Shown here: positions 53,345 through 64,000 of the stretch, piece after piece
How the letters are laid out: each line of letters opens with the position of its first letter
Position numbering within the stretch: the stretch's first letter is position 1
Assembly (NCBI RefSeq): GCF_918797505.1
Contig: NC_092797.1
Span: 51,434,157-51,498,156, forward strand
Direction: 5' to 3'
Origin: Bemisia tabaci
Taxonomy: Eukaryota; Arthropoda; Insecta; Hemiptera; Aleyrodidae
DNA: 64,000 nt
Made by a program: the position numbers and the translations under genes
Notes under the pieces: generated by a model
Told to the model about the DNA's origin: nothing
Databases searched by the model: none
The model's input: only the letters and a program-made list of their open reading frames with translations

Positions 53345-54330
53345 TCCATAAGGAACTGTTAAATCCCCGAAAATAAAAGCTTCCACCTATCGCCAAGAGG
53401 CCAGTGGTCTCTTGTCTCTGGATGGTCGAGAAGTATTTGCCCCCTGCCCTGCGTTAAGCACTCATTTTCAAAATCGTCGGATCGGCGTTAACTGTGCGAA
53501 GATGAAAGAGCGGCATCCGTCGTCGAAGACGTCAGGGATCCTTAATTTAGAGAAAAAATTCATAGAATGCCTCAAGGCGTCACGCTGCTTGCTCTTGGTA
53601 GGGAAAATAAAATACTAGAGAAAATTAGGCAACGTAAAATTCAGTTGGGCTGATTCTCGTTAAATGCGTCCAATCATCGTAAGTCAAATGTGTTCAAGTT
53701 AGTTCTCGTATGAAACACACAACTTGACTGGAGGTTAAGGTCATTGATTCTTCTAAAAAATATACGAATTCCGGTTACTTACTCCATTACATTAACACGT
53801 GAAATTGTGGGGGAGCCAAAAAGGAAGAAGAAGAATACATAAAATGCCCTCGTTAACGTCCCTTCGTGATTGTCTTTTCCTAGACTAATAAAGTAAAGGG
53901 ATTAATGGGCTTGAAGTTAATACTCGGGTGCCTTCTGTCGCTTACACTGTTGCCAATAGCAGCCTGCACATTTTAGCTCTTCTCAAATCGCATATAATAT
54001 TCCTCTCAGTCACGCACACATGCAACGTTGCAAACGCGAGCCTTGCGAATAATTTTTTCCTGTTGCCAATTTTCTGTTGATCAATGGTATTCCGTTTTGT
54101 TCCATCGTGATATCGAAGAGAGTAGTAACTCGAGAAATGGGTTTTTAAGGTTCAGGCCATAGATATCTGAAGGGGTAGTTTTATTGAATTATTGAATGCT
54201 TCCCCTAAAAAGACCATTATCTTCCTTTTTCTTTTTTCAAAAACGAAGGTTGAGAAAACCAATAATCAACAACAATCATTTCATTCTCAGGCCACTTGTT
54301 TCTCGTCAAATGAGAGAAGCATTTCGATGA
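53345..54330. other. Unassigned stretch
   Basis: No gene or repeat family is recognised. Mixed composition. Confidence 0.3.
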
Positions 54331-55640
54331 CCCACGTATCTCCGTTTGCGACATTCCAGACTCTCCTACATACTTCATGTTTTCTGTAAAAAATTAGTCA
54401 AGGTAATTTCTTGAAAACTTATTTGATTTTTCCTCTATGTCAGCAGAATATTTGGCATTAATTTCAAGCCAAGAAGCTGGCTTGTTTTTCCTTGAAAAAA
54501 ATAAAATAGGAGCGGAAATTTCGAAAAATCGTAGTGGAGATAAGTGGTTTTGTACCATCGATTTACCCGATCTCAGCTATACCTGATGGTGCTCACTGGG
54601 GCTGATAGGGGGGGTGTCTAGTTACTATGGTTTGTATAATTTTTTATATATGTTAGTTTCTTGGTCGAGGAGGGGGTTGAAACCACCCCGAAACGTCTCA
54701 GGCGTAATTTTTTATCGTTTTTTAGCCTTGTTTACCCGTTGTTTTGTGTTTTTCAGTTTAACTATTTGTGCTATTTTTGTGTAATTTTGCTATTTCTACT
54801 CCTCAAATCACTCTTTTCTGTAGAATGGGAGGTTAGGTGGTTTATCGTGGCCGACTTGGCAGCGGTCGACGGAGCTAAAGGTCGGTGTGGGTTTCCGTCT
54901 TTCGGCCGGCTCGGAGAGTTATGAATATACATACGCAATATTGCGCCTCGTAGATCGTCCTGGATATCGTAATCATGTTACCGTTTAAAGGCCCCTCGCA
55001 ATGCTTTTATTAGGGAGCCCGCCACATCGCCATCGTCCTCGTCCGCCAATATCGCGAAATTAGTCGACGATTTTGTGCCAAGTTGTGCGGCAATAAGGTA
55101 ATTTCTTGAAAACTACTTTGATTTTTCCCCTATGTCAGCAGAATATTTGGCATTAACTTCAAGCTAAGAAGCTGGCTTGTTTTTTCTTGAAAAAATAAAA
55201 CAGGAGCGGAAATTTCGAAAAATCGTAGTGGAGATAAGTGGTTTTGCACTTTGGCCACCTAACCTCCCATTCTACAGGAAAGAGTGATATGAGGAGTAAA
55301 AATAGCAAAATTACACGAAAATAGTAGAAATAGTTTAACTGAAAAACACAAAACAACGGGTAAACAAGGCTAAAAAACGATAAAATATTAAGCCTGGGAC
55401 GTTTCGGGGTGGTTTCAACCCCCTCCTCGACGAAGAGACTAAAATATATAAAAAATTATACAAATCATATGTGTGATAAAAGGGGTCGATTGAATGCATT
55501 TGAACGATGGATGTATATAATCTTTGTTTCGCGCCCTGAGAATGCGCATCGACGACAAAGTACAAAACCACGCATCTCCATCGCTCAGTTCTATAATTCG
55601 TCGTTGCTCTGATACAGCGATTCTCCTCCTTTGCAAAATA
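54331..55640. repeat. Composite block: direct copies of family 16 separated by a large inverted repeat
   Basis: Bases 54400-54556 (AAGGTAATTTCTTGAAAACT to GTGGAGATAAGTGGTTTTG) recur in direct orientation at 55096-55250. Bases 54645-54840 (GTTGAAACCACCCCGAAACG, TGGGAGGTTAGGTGG) recur inverted at 55250-55450. Termini of the CACGTATCTCCGTTTGC / GATAAGTGGTTTTG type are shared with the single element at 61734-61990. The structure implies insertion plus rearrangement. The middle (54840-55095) is GC-rich and apparently unique. Confidence 0.75.
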
Positions 55641-55842
55641 TTATTCACAACATTAAATTTAACAAAATCACGTACCTTTGAAAAGTCTATAATCATTAAA
55701 TGTCAGGTCTTTCTGCTGGTTTCCGCTACGAAAGAAGAAATATCTTTCCTAAATGAAAAACATTCAATATAAAGAAACTAGTGATGTAACGCACTTAAGT
55801 GTGAGAATGAGCGGGGAACATCATGAGTAGGTAGACAAATTA

Positions 55843-56809
55843 CCCTGGTAAAAATTGGCGATAAGAGCTGCGTTTCAAAATACCATAGGAATTTTATAGC
55901 CGGCTAAAGAAGGCTACAGAAAATCATATAGCTGGCTGTAGAATGCGGAGAAAATCATACGGCCGGGCTATACGGAGCGATAAAAAATTATGCAGCCGGG
56001 CTATAGTTCCTATAGCCGGGCTTTACACTTTATCGCCTGGCTGTTGCTTTTTCGCCATCGATTATGAAAGGCTATAAGAAATTGTGTAGAATTCGTGTGC
56101 TTTGGAAATCATTAAGTTTGATACGGAACCACCTTAATATTTACAAAACACACATTATATTTTCCTTTAAAACATATTTTTTTCATCAATTAAAATGAGA
56201 ATAATCCATACGGAGCGTGCAAACATTTCAAAATCATGAGTTGAATAACGCTGACTCCGCCAGATTAAATATTAGAGCCTAACACAAAGCGGAGCGGCGA
56301 CGCACTGGCGCCTACAAACCTAACAGGGATACTTCACGCATTGCGCAACGCGTGAAGTATCCCTGTTAGGTTTGTAGGCGCCAATGCGCTTTGCGCGCTG
56401 GCTGCCCGCCTGCCGCGCCGCAGCGTGCCACGCCACGGCGCTTAAAGCAACGATTTCACACCAGAGGTATTGCACAGTATCATATATACGAAACTGAAGG
56501 CGCTCTAATATATTAGGAATGGCAAGCATCCATCAAAAGTACGGAGCTTTCCTAGCAAAATAAATCAAGATACTACAGCCCAAAAAGAAAGCAGTGGTCC
56601 AAAAACTCACTAAGTCCTAGCATCCGTAATTAGTGACGTTTAGCATACACTTTATCGCCCGGCTGTGAGCTGCTTAATCGCCATCGGCTATAAAAGGCTA
56701 TAAGAAATTGTGTAGCCGGCTGTAAAAGCTATTGGAATTCTTACAGCCGGCCGTACGTAGGTCTATGGTATTTTGGAACACAGATTCTACTGCCAATTTT
56801 TACCAGGGT
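55843..56809. mobile_element. Family 12 DNA element, complete (about 967 bp)
   Basis: TACCCTGGTAAAAATTGGC at the left and GCCAATTTTTACCAGGGTA at the right are perfect termini. The inverted repeat extends to AAAATACCATAG / CTATGGTATTTT (about 47 bp). Subterminal TATAGCCGGGCTATA-type repeats occur on both sides. A central hairpin (56301-56389) has arms of about 40 bp. It is non-coding. The truncated relative is 21119-22100, which carries an insertion that this copy lacks at 56704. Confidence 0.92.
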
Positions 56810-56814
56810 AGGTC

Positions 56815-57160
56815 GGCACGGAACTAGAACTGAGACGGATATTGCTGAAACTGCTGCAAGCAACTATAAATGCTCCTGAGTCGCTCATATTGCCTTCCAG
56901 GTAATTGAAGGCGAACTGGTGAGAATGAGTACAATGCTCCGTAATATGCGACTAGAACTGAAATCGATGAAATACTCAAACCACGGCAAGCAACTTGGCC
57001 CGGAACTTAAGCCATTTTTCCATGAAAACAGATACTCAAAAGCTCAAGAGAATCGTTTAAAATCGACCCAGGACCAAACGGCTCAAGAGCAGTAAATACA
57101 ATAGTTGCTTGCAGCAGTTCGAGTATTTCATCGGTTTAAGTTGAACGCGTTATTGAAGCG
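56815..57160. repeat. Foldback sequence with CTGCAAGCAACT blocks
   Basis: CTGCTGCAAGCAACTATA (about 56848) and ATGAAATACTCAAACCACGG (about 56970) are related to each other. They are mirrored by AGTTGCTTGCAGCAGTTCGA and GTATTTCATCGG (57110-57146). A degraded foldback element is the simplest reading. Confidence 0.55.
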
Positions 57161-57548
57161 GCGTAGCGGCCAAATTTGAAGAAATTGACTTTTCGACGGT
57201 ATACTACTTTTTGAGAGTGGACGTATCTTGATATCGAGTGATTTTACCGAAATTACTCTTTAACCGTCTTTTTTTAACCTTTGAATATCTTCTTTTTGGG
57301 AAAAGGGCGTAATTTCCGAATCACCGCTCCCAGCGCATAAAAATTAAAAGCAAAAACACAAATTAGGATTTTTGAAATAATTGGCATCGAACACGCATGC
57401 TACTAAGTACTTGCCTGTGATATTATTTTTAAAATTGCGTGTGCTGAGCAGTTTTTGAGAAGAAGGACGTATCCACCAAAATATTAAAACATTTTACTCG
57501 TGTTTCTTGCCCAATTTCTCCGACCCTCCTCGTGTGTCCGTGGTCTTA

Positions 57549-57670
57549 TCGCCGCTACTCTGACGTAAAGGCGTATCTTGATTTCCGTATGAGCCCCAGA
57601 ATGCATGGATTTAGAAGTAAAAGAAGGCTCACGTAGGAATTGAGGTACGTCCTTACGTTAGAGAGGCGAC
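57549..57670. mobile_element. Family 5 foldback MITE
   Basis: CTGACGTAAAGGCGTATCTT at the left mirrors AGGTACGTCCTTACGTTAGAG at the right. GAGCCCCAGAATGCATGGAT forms the centre. The other full copy is 60430-60550. Confidence 0.82.
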
Positions 57671-59079
57671 GTTGTCACTGGTGATAAGTAAGACAATGGT
57701 CGATATTTTCGAACAGAAATGTAAGGAACTGTCGACAAAAGCAAATTTTTCTTGTTTTCTCGAAACTTGACCTCTGGCACTTATGCTTTAGCTTCAAATT
57801 AGTTTTATTGAAATTTTGATACATACATATAGGTCGCTTTATAGCATTTTCTCGCGCTCTACGACACCTAGCCTCCACTGCTGTCTATCAAACCACAACC
57901 CTTGGGGCATTAAGCACCTTAACATTTCTGTTTCAATCCCCTCCCTCCAACCTCTCATTGGGCGCCCTCTGCGCCTTCTCCCAGGAGGAGAATTTGGAAT
58001 TGTGGAAATTTGGATTCCTTTCGATATATTTTTATGCTCTCAAAAGGCGTTAGGCGCTATTCTTCGGCAGTCTGGCAAGGTTGCATGGCAGTGAGTCCGC
58101 GTGGCTGTCCCCACGCCCGGAGAATTTCAATAGCCCGAACGTGAAACACATGCCAATGGTATTAATCACATATTTCAAACACATTTGTTTATCCACCCCG
58201 AGGGCTGAGCAACGAGGGATCCACCGTTTTCCAGAGTACACCTACTCACGTGGTTCCGGTATGCCTGCCAAAGGAATGATCGGCGTAGGATTTCCCGAGC
58301 AGTGGGCGCCACAGGTGCATGCTTCAGGAAAGGAGTGAACTCGTCTATAGTCATAGAAGCAAAAGTTAGGTTTGGAGATTAACGCTGATTTTGCTTGACG
58401 GGCGGATTTTCTGGGTCGATGAGCAATTTTATTAGCAAGATAGAAGTGAGGGGTCTGCGAAATACATCGCAATCCAACTCTGCAGTAGATTTTTTCCACG
58501 AGCTTGTCTAGTAAGTTCAAATTCAAGAATTTTTGAAAAATTAAGGGAGGTGGTATCTCATAAGACTTTTCCTGGGGTTCCTTTGAGGGATATTAACTCA
58601 TAAAAACGAGTTCATTGTATGTTTGAGCCTTATGAGAAGGAGCTTGTACGAACGGAGCTGCTGAGAAAGCCAAGCTAACGTTCGAAAATATCCCTGTGGC
58701 AACGGGTGCAAATTTGATAGCGCGATCTCTGGTGACGTAGTAGACCTGCCACTGACTTAGGTAGAATCTATAAGTCCCCTGATTTTACTGTATCGCTATT
58801 TTTAGCTTTACCCATGAATTACCTACAGCTTGAAACAACGGCTCCACTCCCAAAACAAATAAAAGCAATGGAATTTCCGTGAGTTATTTTTAGAAACTGA
58901 CACCAGAGCAAACCATTAATGGAGAGAGTAAGGGATGGAGTAAACATGAGCGGTTGGAATTCCACACTTTATTAATTTAAATAACTGAATCCGTGGCGAG
59001 GATGTTGGGTTTAAGCATCGCTGGACGAGGATAATTATTTCGGGAGCTCACGATTTGCCTAAACGGTCGGAGCAATAAA
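57671..59079. other. Unassigned stretch
   Basis: Mixed sequence. Short frames at 57816-58094 and 58081-58338 show no domain. No repeat family is recognised. Confidence 0.3.
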
Positions 59080-59400
59080 AGTGGCAAAATACTCGGATTC
59101 CGGGAGCGCGAGTGACCAGAGCCCCCGCGAGATGCGAGAGGAATGTGGCGTTAGGAAATGACTACCGAAATACGCCGAAGGTATGCCTGTGCGCAAGGCT
59201 GGAGATGACCGCTCGCCGCATTCTTCCGGTCGCAGTCGAGAAAGAGGAGGAAAATCTGCGTTGTAAATGTTCCATCGGCAGCGGGGATGCGGAGGAGAGA
59301 GAAAAAAATCGATGATGTTTAATATGAAGTAAACGGTGGGCGCCGTAGAGGATCGTCCTCTGTCGCCGGACTGTGCGCAGAATGGTTGATAACGGACTGA
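59080..59400. other. GC-rich island
   Basis: CpG-rich and repeat-free. Overlapping frames on both strands (up to 118 codons on -) without a recognisable domain. Possibly regulatory. Confidence 0.22.
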
Positions 59401-60140
59401 GAGAACATGGTACATGAGGGTGAGACATAAAGCACCTAAGTACTTGGCATACGCTTTCTCATCAAAATTTCACTCTGGACATGTTTAGCATCTCAAGAAA
59501 ACAGGCAGTGCGTGGGTTGAAATATAGAGGGGTGTAAATTGGAAAAACAAGAGGGAGTATCACGGCAAGGGAGTTTTCCCCCAGCCGATGGGATCCTCTA
59601 CAGGATAAGTTTTAGGACTTAGGTACTCGTAGAACGCAATTTTTGGCTATTTTCACACTAAAATATCACTATAAAAAAAAAAAAAAAAAAAAAAAAAAAT
59701 AAAAAAAAATTAAGGGGAGCTCTGCCCCGTAAACGCGCCACCTCTGATTAAACGTTTTCAAAATACACCCTTAAGAGAGATATGAAGGTTTTTAGTCTAC
59801 ATTGTAAAACGTAACAGCGCTCTGAAAGAAACCTCAACCTCTCGCAACATTCCCGTTTTTCATTTTTTTTCATACTTAAATCCAAAGGATGTCCTCTACA
59901 TCTTAAAATATTCAGAAATTAAGAGAGTTCTCGATTTGATTCAAGTGGACTTCGGTTTTTTGCGAGGGAAAGTACAAAATGACGCCCATTTTTTCGAATT
60001 TTTTCGAATTTGAACTGAATTTAAAACGTTCTAAATTACTTTACGTATAATTTCGACGAGGAAGCATATCATCTAGTGCTCATTTTCGTACGGCGAATTG
60101 TGGTTCATTGTAGTTTTTACAAATGCCACCATCCATGAGC
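59401..60140. other. Unassigned AT-rich stretch with an A tract
   Basis: An A tract of about 40 bases with one T (59671-59709) is the only notable item. It could be the tail of a retroposed sequence, but no matching body or target duplication was seen. Confidence 0.35.
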
Positions 60141-60429
60141 CATGCCGAGAGGAAATGAACAATATATGCGAGGAATTGGCAACGGTGCGTTCGGGTGCTC
60201 CCGGACCAAATTATCGACTCGTAAAGATAGGTGGGAAAACGCGGCCGATCTGCTTGGGCGCCCCCTCTGTTTTTACTCCTCCCGATTTTCAGTTACTTTA
60301 ATTTCCATCGGCGGCCGCGATCCACGATCCGGGGGGGGGGGGGGGGGGGTCCAGTTTGCGATGGAGCCCCGGTCGGTCGGCTGGCCTGGCGTCCGTCGCT
60401 GGATGCTCGATTTCCTCCGCTTATATTTC

Positions 60430-60550
60430 GTCGCTCCTTTGACGTAAAGGCGTATCTCGATTTTCCGCATAAGCTCTAGAAAGCCTGGATTTATATGTGA
60501 ATCAGGGCTCATGTGGCAATCCAGATACGCCCTTACGTCAGCAGAGCGAC
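60430..60550. mobile_element. Family 5 foldback MITE
   Basis: GTCGCTCCTTTGACGTAAAG then GCGTATCTCGAT at the left mirrors CAGATACGCCCTTACGTCAG then CAGAGCGAC at the right. 121 bp. The preceding GC-rich stretch (60160-60429) includes a run of 19 G at 60331-60349. Confidence 0.87.
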
Positions 60551-60595
60551 GATTTTACGCGACCGCGGCCGTTCTTCCATATCACACGACCCGCT

Positions 60596-60850
60596 CTGCC
60601 GTGCTGAGAAAGAACGCCGTATGAGCCTTTAAACGTTGCCAAATTTCCTTCGATAAAAACCGAATTCGCAGGGAAAGTTGTGAAGTATTTTTCTCCAGAT
60701 TTTTAGGTAAAATTGTGAGCAAGATTAATTCAAAATATCTGAAAATTTCAAAGGAAAATGTGCACGAATGTCGTCCAAAATATCCGTTTTATCAAGGGAA
60801 ATTTGGCAACTCTCGAATGTTCATACGGCGTTCTTCCTTAAGACAGCAGC
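60596..60850. mobile_element. Family 1 MITE
   Basis: CTGCCGTGCTGAGAAAGAAC at the left mirrors GGCGTTCTTCCTTAAGACAG at the right. The CGTTGCCAAATTTCC blocks are intact. Confidence 0.9.
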
Positions 60851-60989
60851 GCTACATCCACGAGACCGATGACACCACATTTCGACAGATAGTTGACATG
60901 TGGTGCACTTTAATTGTGAATTTTATCGATTAGAAATGATTTTTTGAGGTTTGATCGCAAGGGGTACGAATTCTCAAGATGCTTGATGC

Positions 60990-61550
60990 TAGTATATCAG
61001 CTAAAAATAATAAACCAAACAGCAACTTTCTACGTTCAATATTAACAGAGATACCGCTCTTTGAAAAGTCGGGTTTTTGACTTCATCCACCGCGGTAGTG
61101 ACACCCTTGGTCTCTTCCACCTTGTTTTTATTAGTGACGCACATTTGCACTGGTTACTCAACGTGAAACTCGAATGAATCATATTAGCGCCTGCAAGGCC
61201 GTGGGAATACTTCACGCATTGCGCTAAACGGGCGGCATGACCGATAGCGCCTACAAGACTGAATGGATACTTCTCGCATCGCGCTAAAAGCAGTGCAGTC
61301 GGTCAGTTGGCGGAAAATGCATATTAGCGCCTGTAAGACTGGATTTCAGTCGGTGTTACGCACATTTGCACTGGTTACTCAACGTTAAACTCGGATGGAA
61401 GCAAGGTGAAAGAAATCAAGAGTGTCTCTATCGCGGTGGATGACGTCAAAAACCTTACTTTTCAAATTGCGATATCTCGGTTAATATTCAACTTAGAAAG
61501 TTGCTGTTTGGACTGATTCTATTAGTTTTAGTTGTTCCACAAGAATAAAG
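60990..61550. repeat. Large foldback element carrying repeated TAGCGCCTGCAA modules
   Basis: CAGCAACTTTCTACGTTCAA at the left mirrors TTCAACTTAGAAAGTTGCTG at the right. GACTTCATCCACCGCGGTAG mirrors ATCGCGGTGGATGACGTC. Between the arms, ACGCACATTTGCACTGGTTA occurs twice in direct orientation (61138 and 61355), and the module TAGCGCCT.CAAG plus CGCAT.GCGC occurs at 61185 and 61245, with a third start at 61325. Confidence 0.85.
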
Positions 61551-61587
61551 CATCAAAACACAATTCTGTGACCAGCGCAACTGACCC

Positions 61588-61709
61588 ATTGGACGTGCCT
61601 GAATCAGGAAGAACTGGATCAACTTTGACTTGAACCCTGTATTTTATATGGATCTCAAGACTCATGTCAGAATGGATGTAGTTCCTTTTGATTTAAATAC
61701 GTCCAATTA
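61588..61709. mobile_element. Family 2-related foldback MITE
   Basis: ATTGGACGTGCCTGAATCAG at the left mirrors the TTTGATTTAAATACGTCCAAT end. CTTGAACCCTG and GACTCATGTC form the centre. Confidence 0.85.
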
Positions 61710-61733
61710 AGAAACATCGCATCGAAGACATCA

Positions 61734-61990
61734 AAAATATCGACTGGAAATGTGCAAAACCGCGTATCTCCGTTTGCAACGTTGCAGGCTTCCTGTCATG
61801 TTTTATCCTTTTTAGTCAACGTAAATAATTTGTCAACGTAATTTCTTGATTTTTCTCCTCTGTCAGCGAGATATCCTATATAAATTTTACGCTATAAAGT
61901 TGTCTCGTTCCTCTTCATAAAATGAAATAAGAGCGAATATTTTTAAACACCGCAGAAGATACGTGGTTTTGCACTTCGGTCATCTATATA
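61734..61990. mobile_element. Family 16 MITE
   Basis: GCAAAACCGCGTATCTCCGT at the left mirrors AGATACGTGGTTTTGC at the right. The inside matches the two copies in 54331-55640 (ACGTAATTTCTTGATTTTTC). Confidence 0.7.
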
Positions 61991-62327
61991 TTTGAGAGAC
62001 GTGTCGCACTATCAAAGTAAGCGATTTAATCGGGTGAAGCAAAATTTTAATCAAAAGGGCATTGCTATTTTCCACCTGATAATGGTTGATAAGCAACTTT
62101 CAAAAATATCAAATCAATGTGCGACCACCCACAAAAACTTTATACCCCGTTTACTCATTAGTCCAAAACAATGGGTGTTTTAGCAGGCATTTTGAGATTT
62201 GCAACAGCGTAAAATGCAAAGTCAAACTGGAGTCGTGCCAGTTTGAAGTTTGGACTTTGAAAATGCTATTTTGAGGAAAAGCTATTAAAAATTAGGATAT
62301 TTTGCGATAAGGAGCGTAGTATGCAAT
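61991..62327. other. Unassigned stretch before the gap
   Basis: Possible family 13 fragment (CACCTGATAATGGTTGATAAG region near 62076). No gene is recognised. Confidence 0.3.
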
Positions 62328-62827
62328 NNNNNNNNNNNNNNNNNNNNNNNNNNNNNNNNNNNNNNNNNNNNNNNNNNNNNNNNNNNNNNNNNNNNNNNNN
62401 NNNNNNNNNNNNNNNNNNNNNNNNNNNNNNNNNNNNNNNNNNNNNNNNNNNNNNNNNNNNNNNNNNNNNNNNNNNNNNNNNNNNNNNNNNNNNNNNNNNN
62501 NNNNNNNNNNNNNNNNNNNNNNNNNNNNNNNNNNNNNNNNNNNNNNNNNNNNNNNNNNNNNNNNNNNNNNNNNNNNNNNNNNNNNNNNNNNNNNNNNNNN
62601 NNNNNNNNNNNNNNNNNNNNNNNNNNNNNNNNNNNNNNNNNNNNNNNNNNNNNNNNNNNNNNNNNNNNNNNNNNNNNNNNNNNNNNNNNNNNNNNNNNNN
62701 NNNNNNNNNNNNNNNNNNNNNNNNNNNNNNNNNNNNNNNNNNNNNNNNNNNNNNNNNNNNNNNNNNNNNNNNNNNNNNNNNNNNNNNNNNNNNNNNNNNN
62801 NNNNNNNNNNNNNNNNNNNNNNNNNNN
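62328..62827. other. Assembly gap of exactly 500 N
   Basis: The round size suggests a scaffolding placeholder, so the true distance is unknown. An exon or further repeats could be hidden here. Confidence 0.98.
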
Positions 62828-63570
62828 CATGCGGCCTCGCTCCCAGCGCTGCCAGCCGGCCGAGCTTGGAACCAAACGCGGAGGGACCGTCGCGTTGTGT
62901 CGCATAGCGTTTCTTCATATAGGAAAGTATACCATTGCTTGTTTGTGCAGCTCTCTTATGAATCCTACAGTTTTAGACTTTTCGTGGGGCTATGAAGAAC
63001 AATGTGAATAAATTCGATGAAGAAGAATTTGTAATATCGATGGGGAAGTTAATCATACTACCAGAGAAAAAGTAATTCCTGGCAAAAACATCCATGTTAC
63101 ACGCAGGCCGCAATCGCTCGCAATTTATTGATAGGTAACACGTATGTTACCTCGTAAGAGTGCAGTCATTCGCACCGACATAGTAAAAATCTTATTGGTT
63201 AAAAACAGCAACAGCACGACCACAGGTTGGTGCGCCTTCAAATGCGGATGATACTCTCAGCTTCGCCAGGGAGTTAATTTAGTTGCCTATTCAAATCAAA
63301 GCCCAATAAGACCACTTATTTTACTTCACACTCACGAAGTGTGCTAGCTGGTACAATTAACTTGACTTGAAAGCATACTAATCTGTTTTTTCATAGTGCC
63401 GATAAAGTTTTAAAAAAATTGTGCAATGTGCCACAACATAGTGGTATACTAATCTGTGCCCACTTTTTATCTTGCTTCTTGACTTTTGAAGTTTTAAATT
63501 TTGGACTGCCATTTTGTCGGCAAGCCTATTGATCAGCTTTACAATGCGTTGTGCAGATTTTAGTATCAAA
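62828..63570. other. Unassigned stretch after the gap
   Basis: The first 70 bases are GC-rich and the rest AT-rich. No gene or repeat family is recognised. Confidence 0.3.
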
Positions 63571-63711
63571 TGAACTATTTTTTGCCATTAGGAACGACAA
63601 ATTCTGGCTCAGTTCAGAGACAACGTACATACCACTAATTTCCCTATGCACATAAGTGTTTTTACGGATGAGCCAGAAATCGTAGTTCCCAATTGCAAAA
63701 TGAAGTCCAAA
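63571..63711. mobile_element. Family 4 MITE
   Basis: TTTTTTGCCATTAGGAACGA at the left, AATTTCCCTATGCACATAAG in the centre and CCAATTGCAAAATGAAGTCC at the right. 63712-64000 is GC-richer unique sequence without a recognised gene. Confidence 0.75.
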
Positions 63712-64000
63712 TACTGGTCCACCTTATTGTATCCATGCAATAAATCGATCCGTATCACATTTGGCAATCTGGGGCTGTCTGCGCCTCCCTCTCCCCCCTT
63801 CGATTTACATCGCACCCTCTTCGGGCCAGAAGTCTGAATGTCTCGTCGACTTGCTCAATACATCAAGGACATGTTGGTAATGTTGGACTACCTCCGCGCT
63901 CCGCCGCCGAACTCGCGTAGGTGCTTCTCCGTAACCGGCCGGGTTTTCGTCTTGTTAGTCATTGTTTCGGTTTTTCATCCTCGGGCTCAGCGAGACGACA

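Larger units (their letters stand above)
4995..64000 (+). other. Presumed giant intron interrupting the HMG box (5' part)
   Basis: No sequence matching the expected continuation of the box (a GKKWRSLTP-like block) was recognised after 4995, and no other convincing protein-coding exon was found. The interval is therefore read as one intron longer than 59 kb, or as one intron followed by intergenic DNA if the missing exon lies in the gap at 62328-62827. It is occupied by MITEs, tandem repeats and GC-rich islands, listed separately. Confidence 0.55.

Noticed and set aside
59671..59709. Poly-A tail of a processed pseudogene or SINE
   Set aside because: No body with gene-like or tRNA-like sequence and no flanking target duplication was found.
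62285..62995. Frames of more than 200 codons across the N gap
   Set aside because: They consist almost entirely of unknown residues and come from the 500-N placeholder.

Overview
This window is eukaryotic nuclear DNA, almost certainly from an insect and probably a hemipteran. The sequence is AT-rich and non-operonic, has canonical GT/AG splice signals, contains one assembly gap (62328-62827, 500 N), and is filled with short terminal-inverted-repeat elements (MITEs). From memory only, several MITE termini (for example CTGCCGTGCTAAGGAAGAAC and TTAAGCAGAAAGGAACCA) resemble repeats of the whitefly Bemisia tabaci. I could not check this, so the species is tentative.

The only protein-coding sequence I can support is one exon of a group-F Sox transcription factor, the orthologue group of Drosophila Sox15 and vertebrate Sox7/17/18, on the + strand at 4429-4994. 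A polypyrimidine-AG acceptor ends at 4428, four bases before the start codon at 4433. The exon encodes a low-complexity N-terminus and the first half of the HMG box, and stops at a GTGAGT donor (4995) inside the box. The second half of the box was not found, so most of the window (4995-64000) is read as part of one intron of at least 59 kb. Bases 1-4428 are read as the end of an upstream intron.

The intron has two alternating textures. The first is a dense layer of repeats: about 16 dispersed families of foldback/MITE elements, several nested in one another. Two hAT-type elements have perfect 8-bp target duplications (21672-21992 and 24926-25587), and a hAT-type MITE at 52434-52599 has one as well. 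There are also long inverted repeats (36185-36617, 37345-37912, 52836-53344, 60990-61550) and tandem arrays (8205-8690, 16356-16812, 48054-48275, 49796-50282). The second texture is a series of CpG/GC-rich, apparently single-copy islands of 200-700 bp. Some carry transcription-factor-like motifs: cyclic-AMP-response palindromes, four repeated GCGCAGGCGC boxes, and a Sox-type CCATTGTT. These are plausible enhancers or alternative promoters of the Sox gene, by inference only.

The most interesting signal is at 39655-39681. A strong polypyrimidine-CAG acceptor is fused directly to a GTGAGT donor, 34.7 kb into the intron. This is the sequence signature of a recursive-splicing ratchet point, and its first seven donor bases match those of the exon's own donor.
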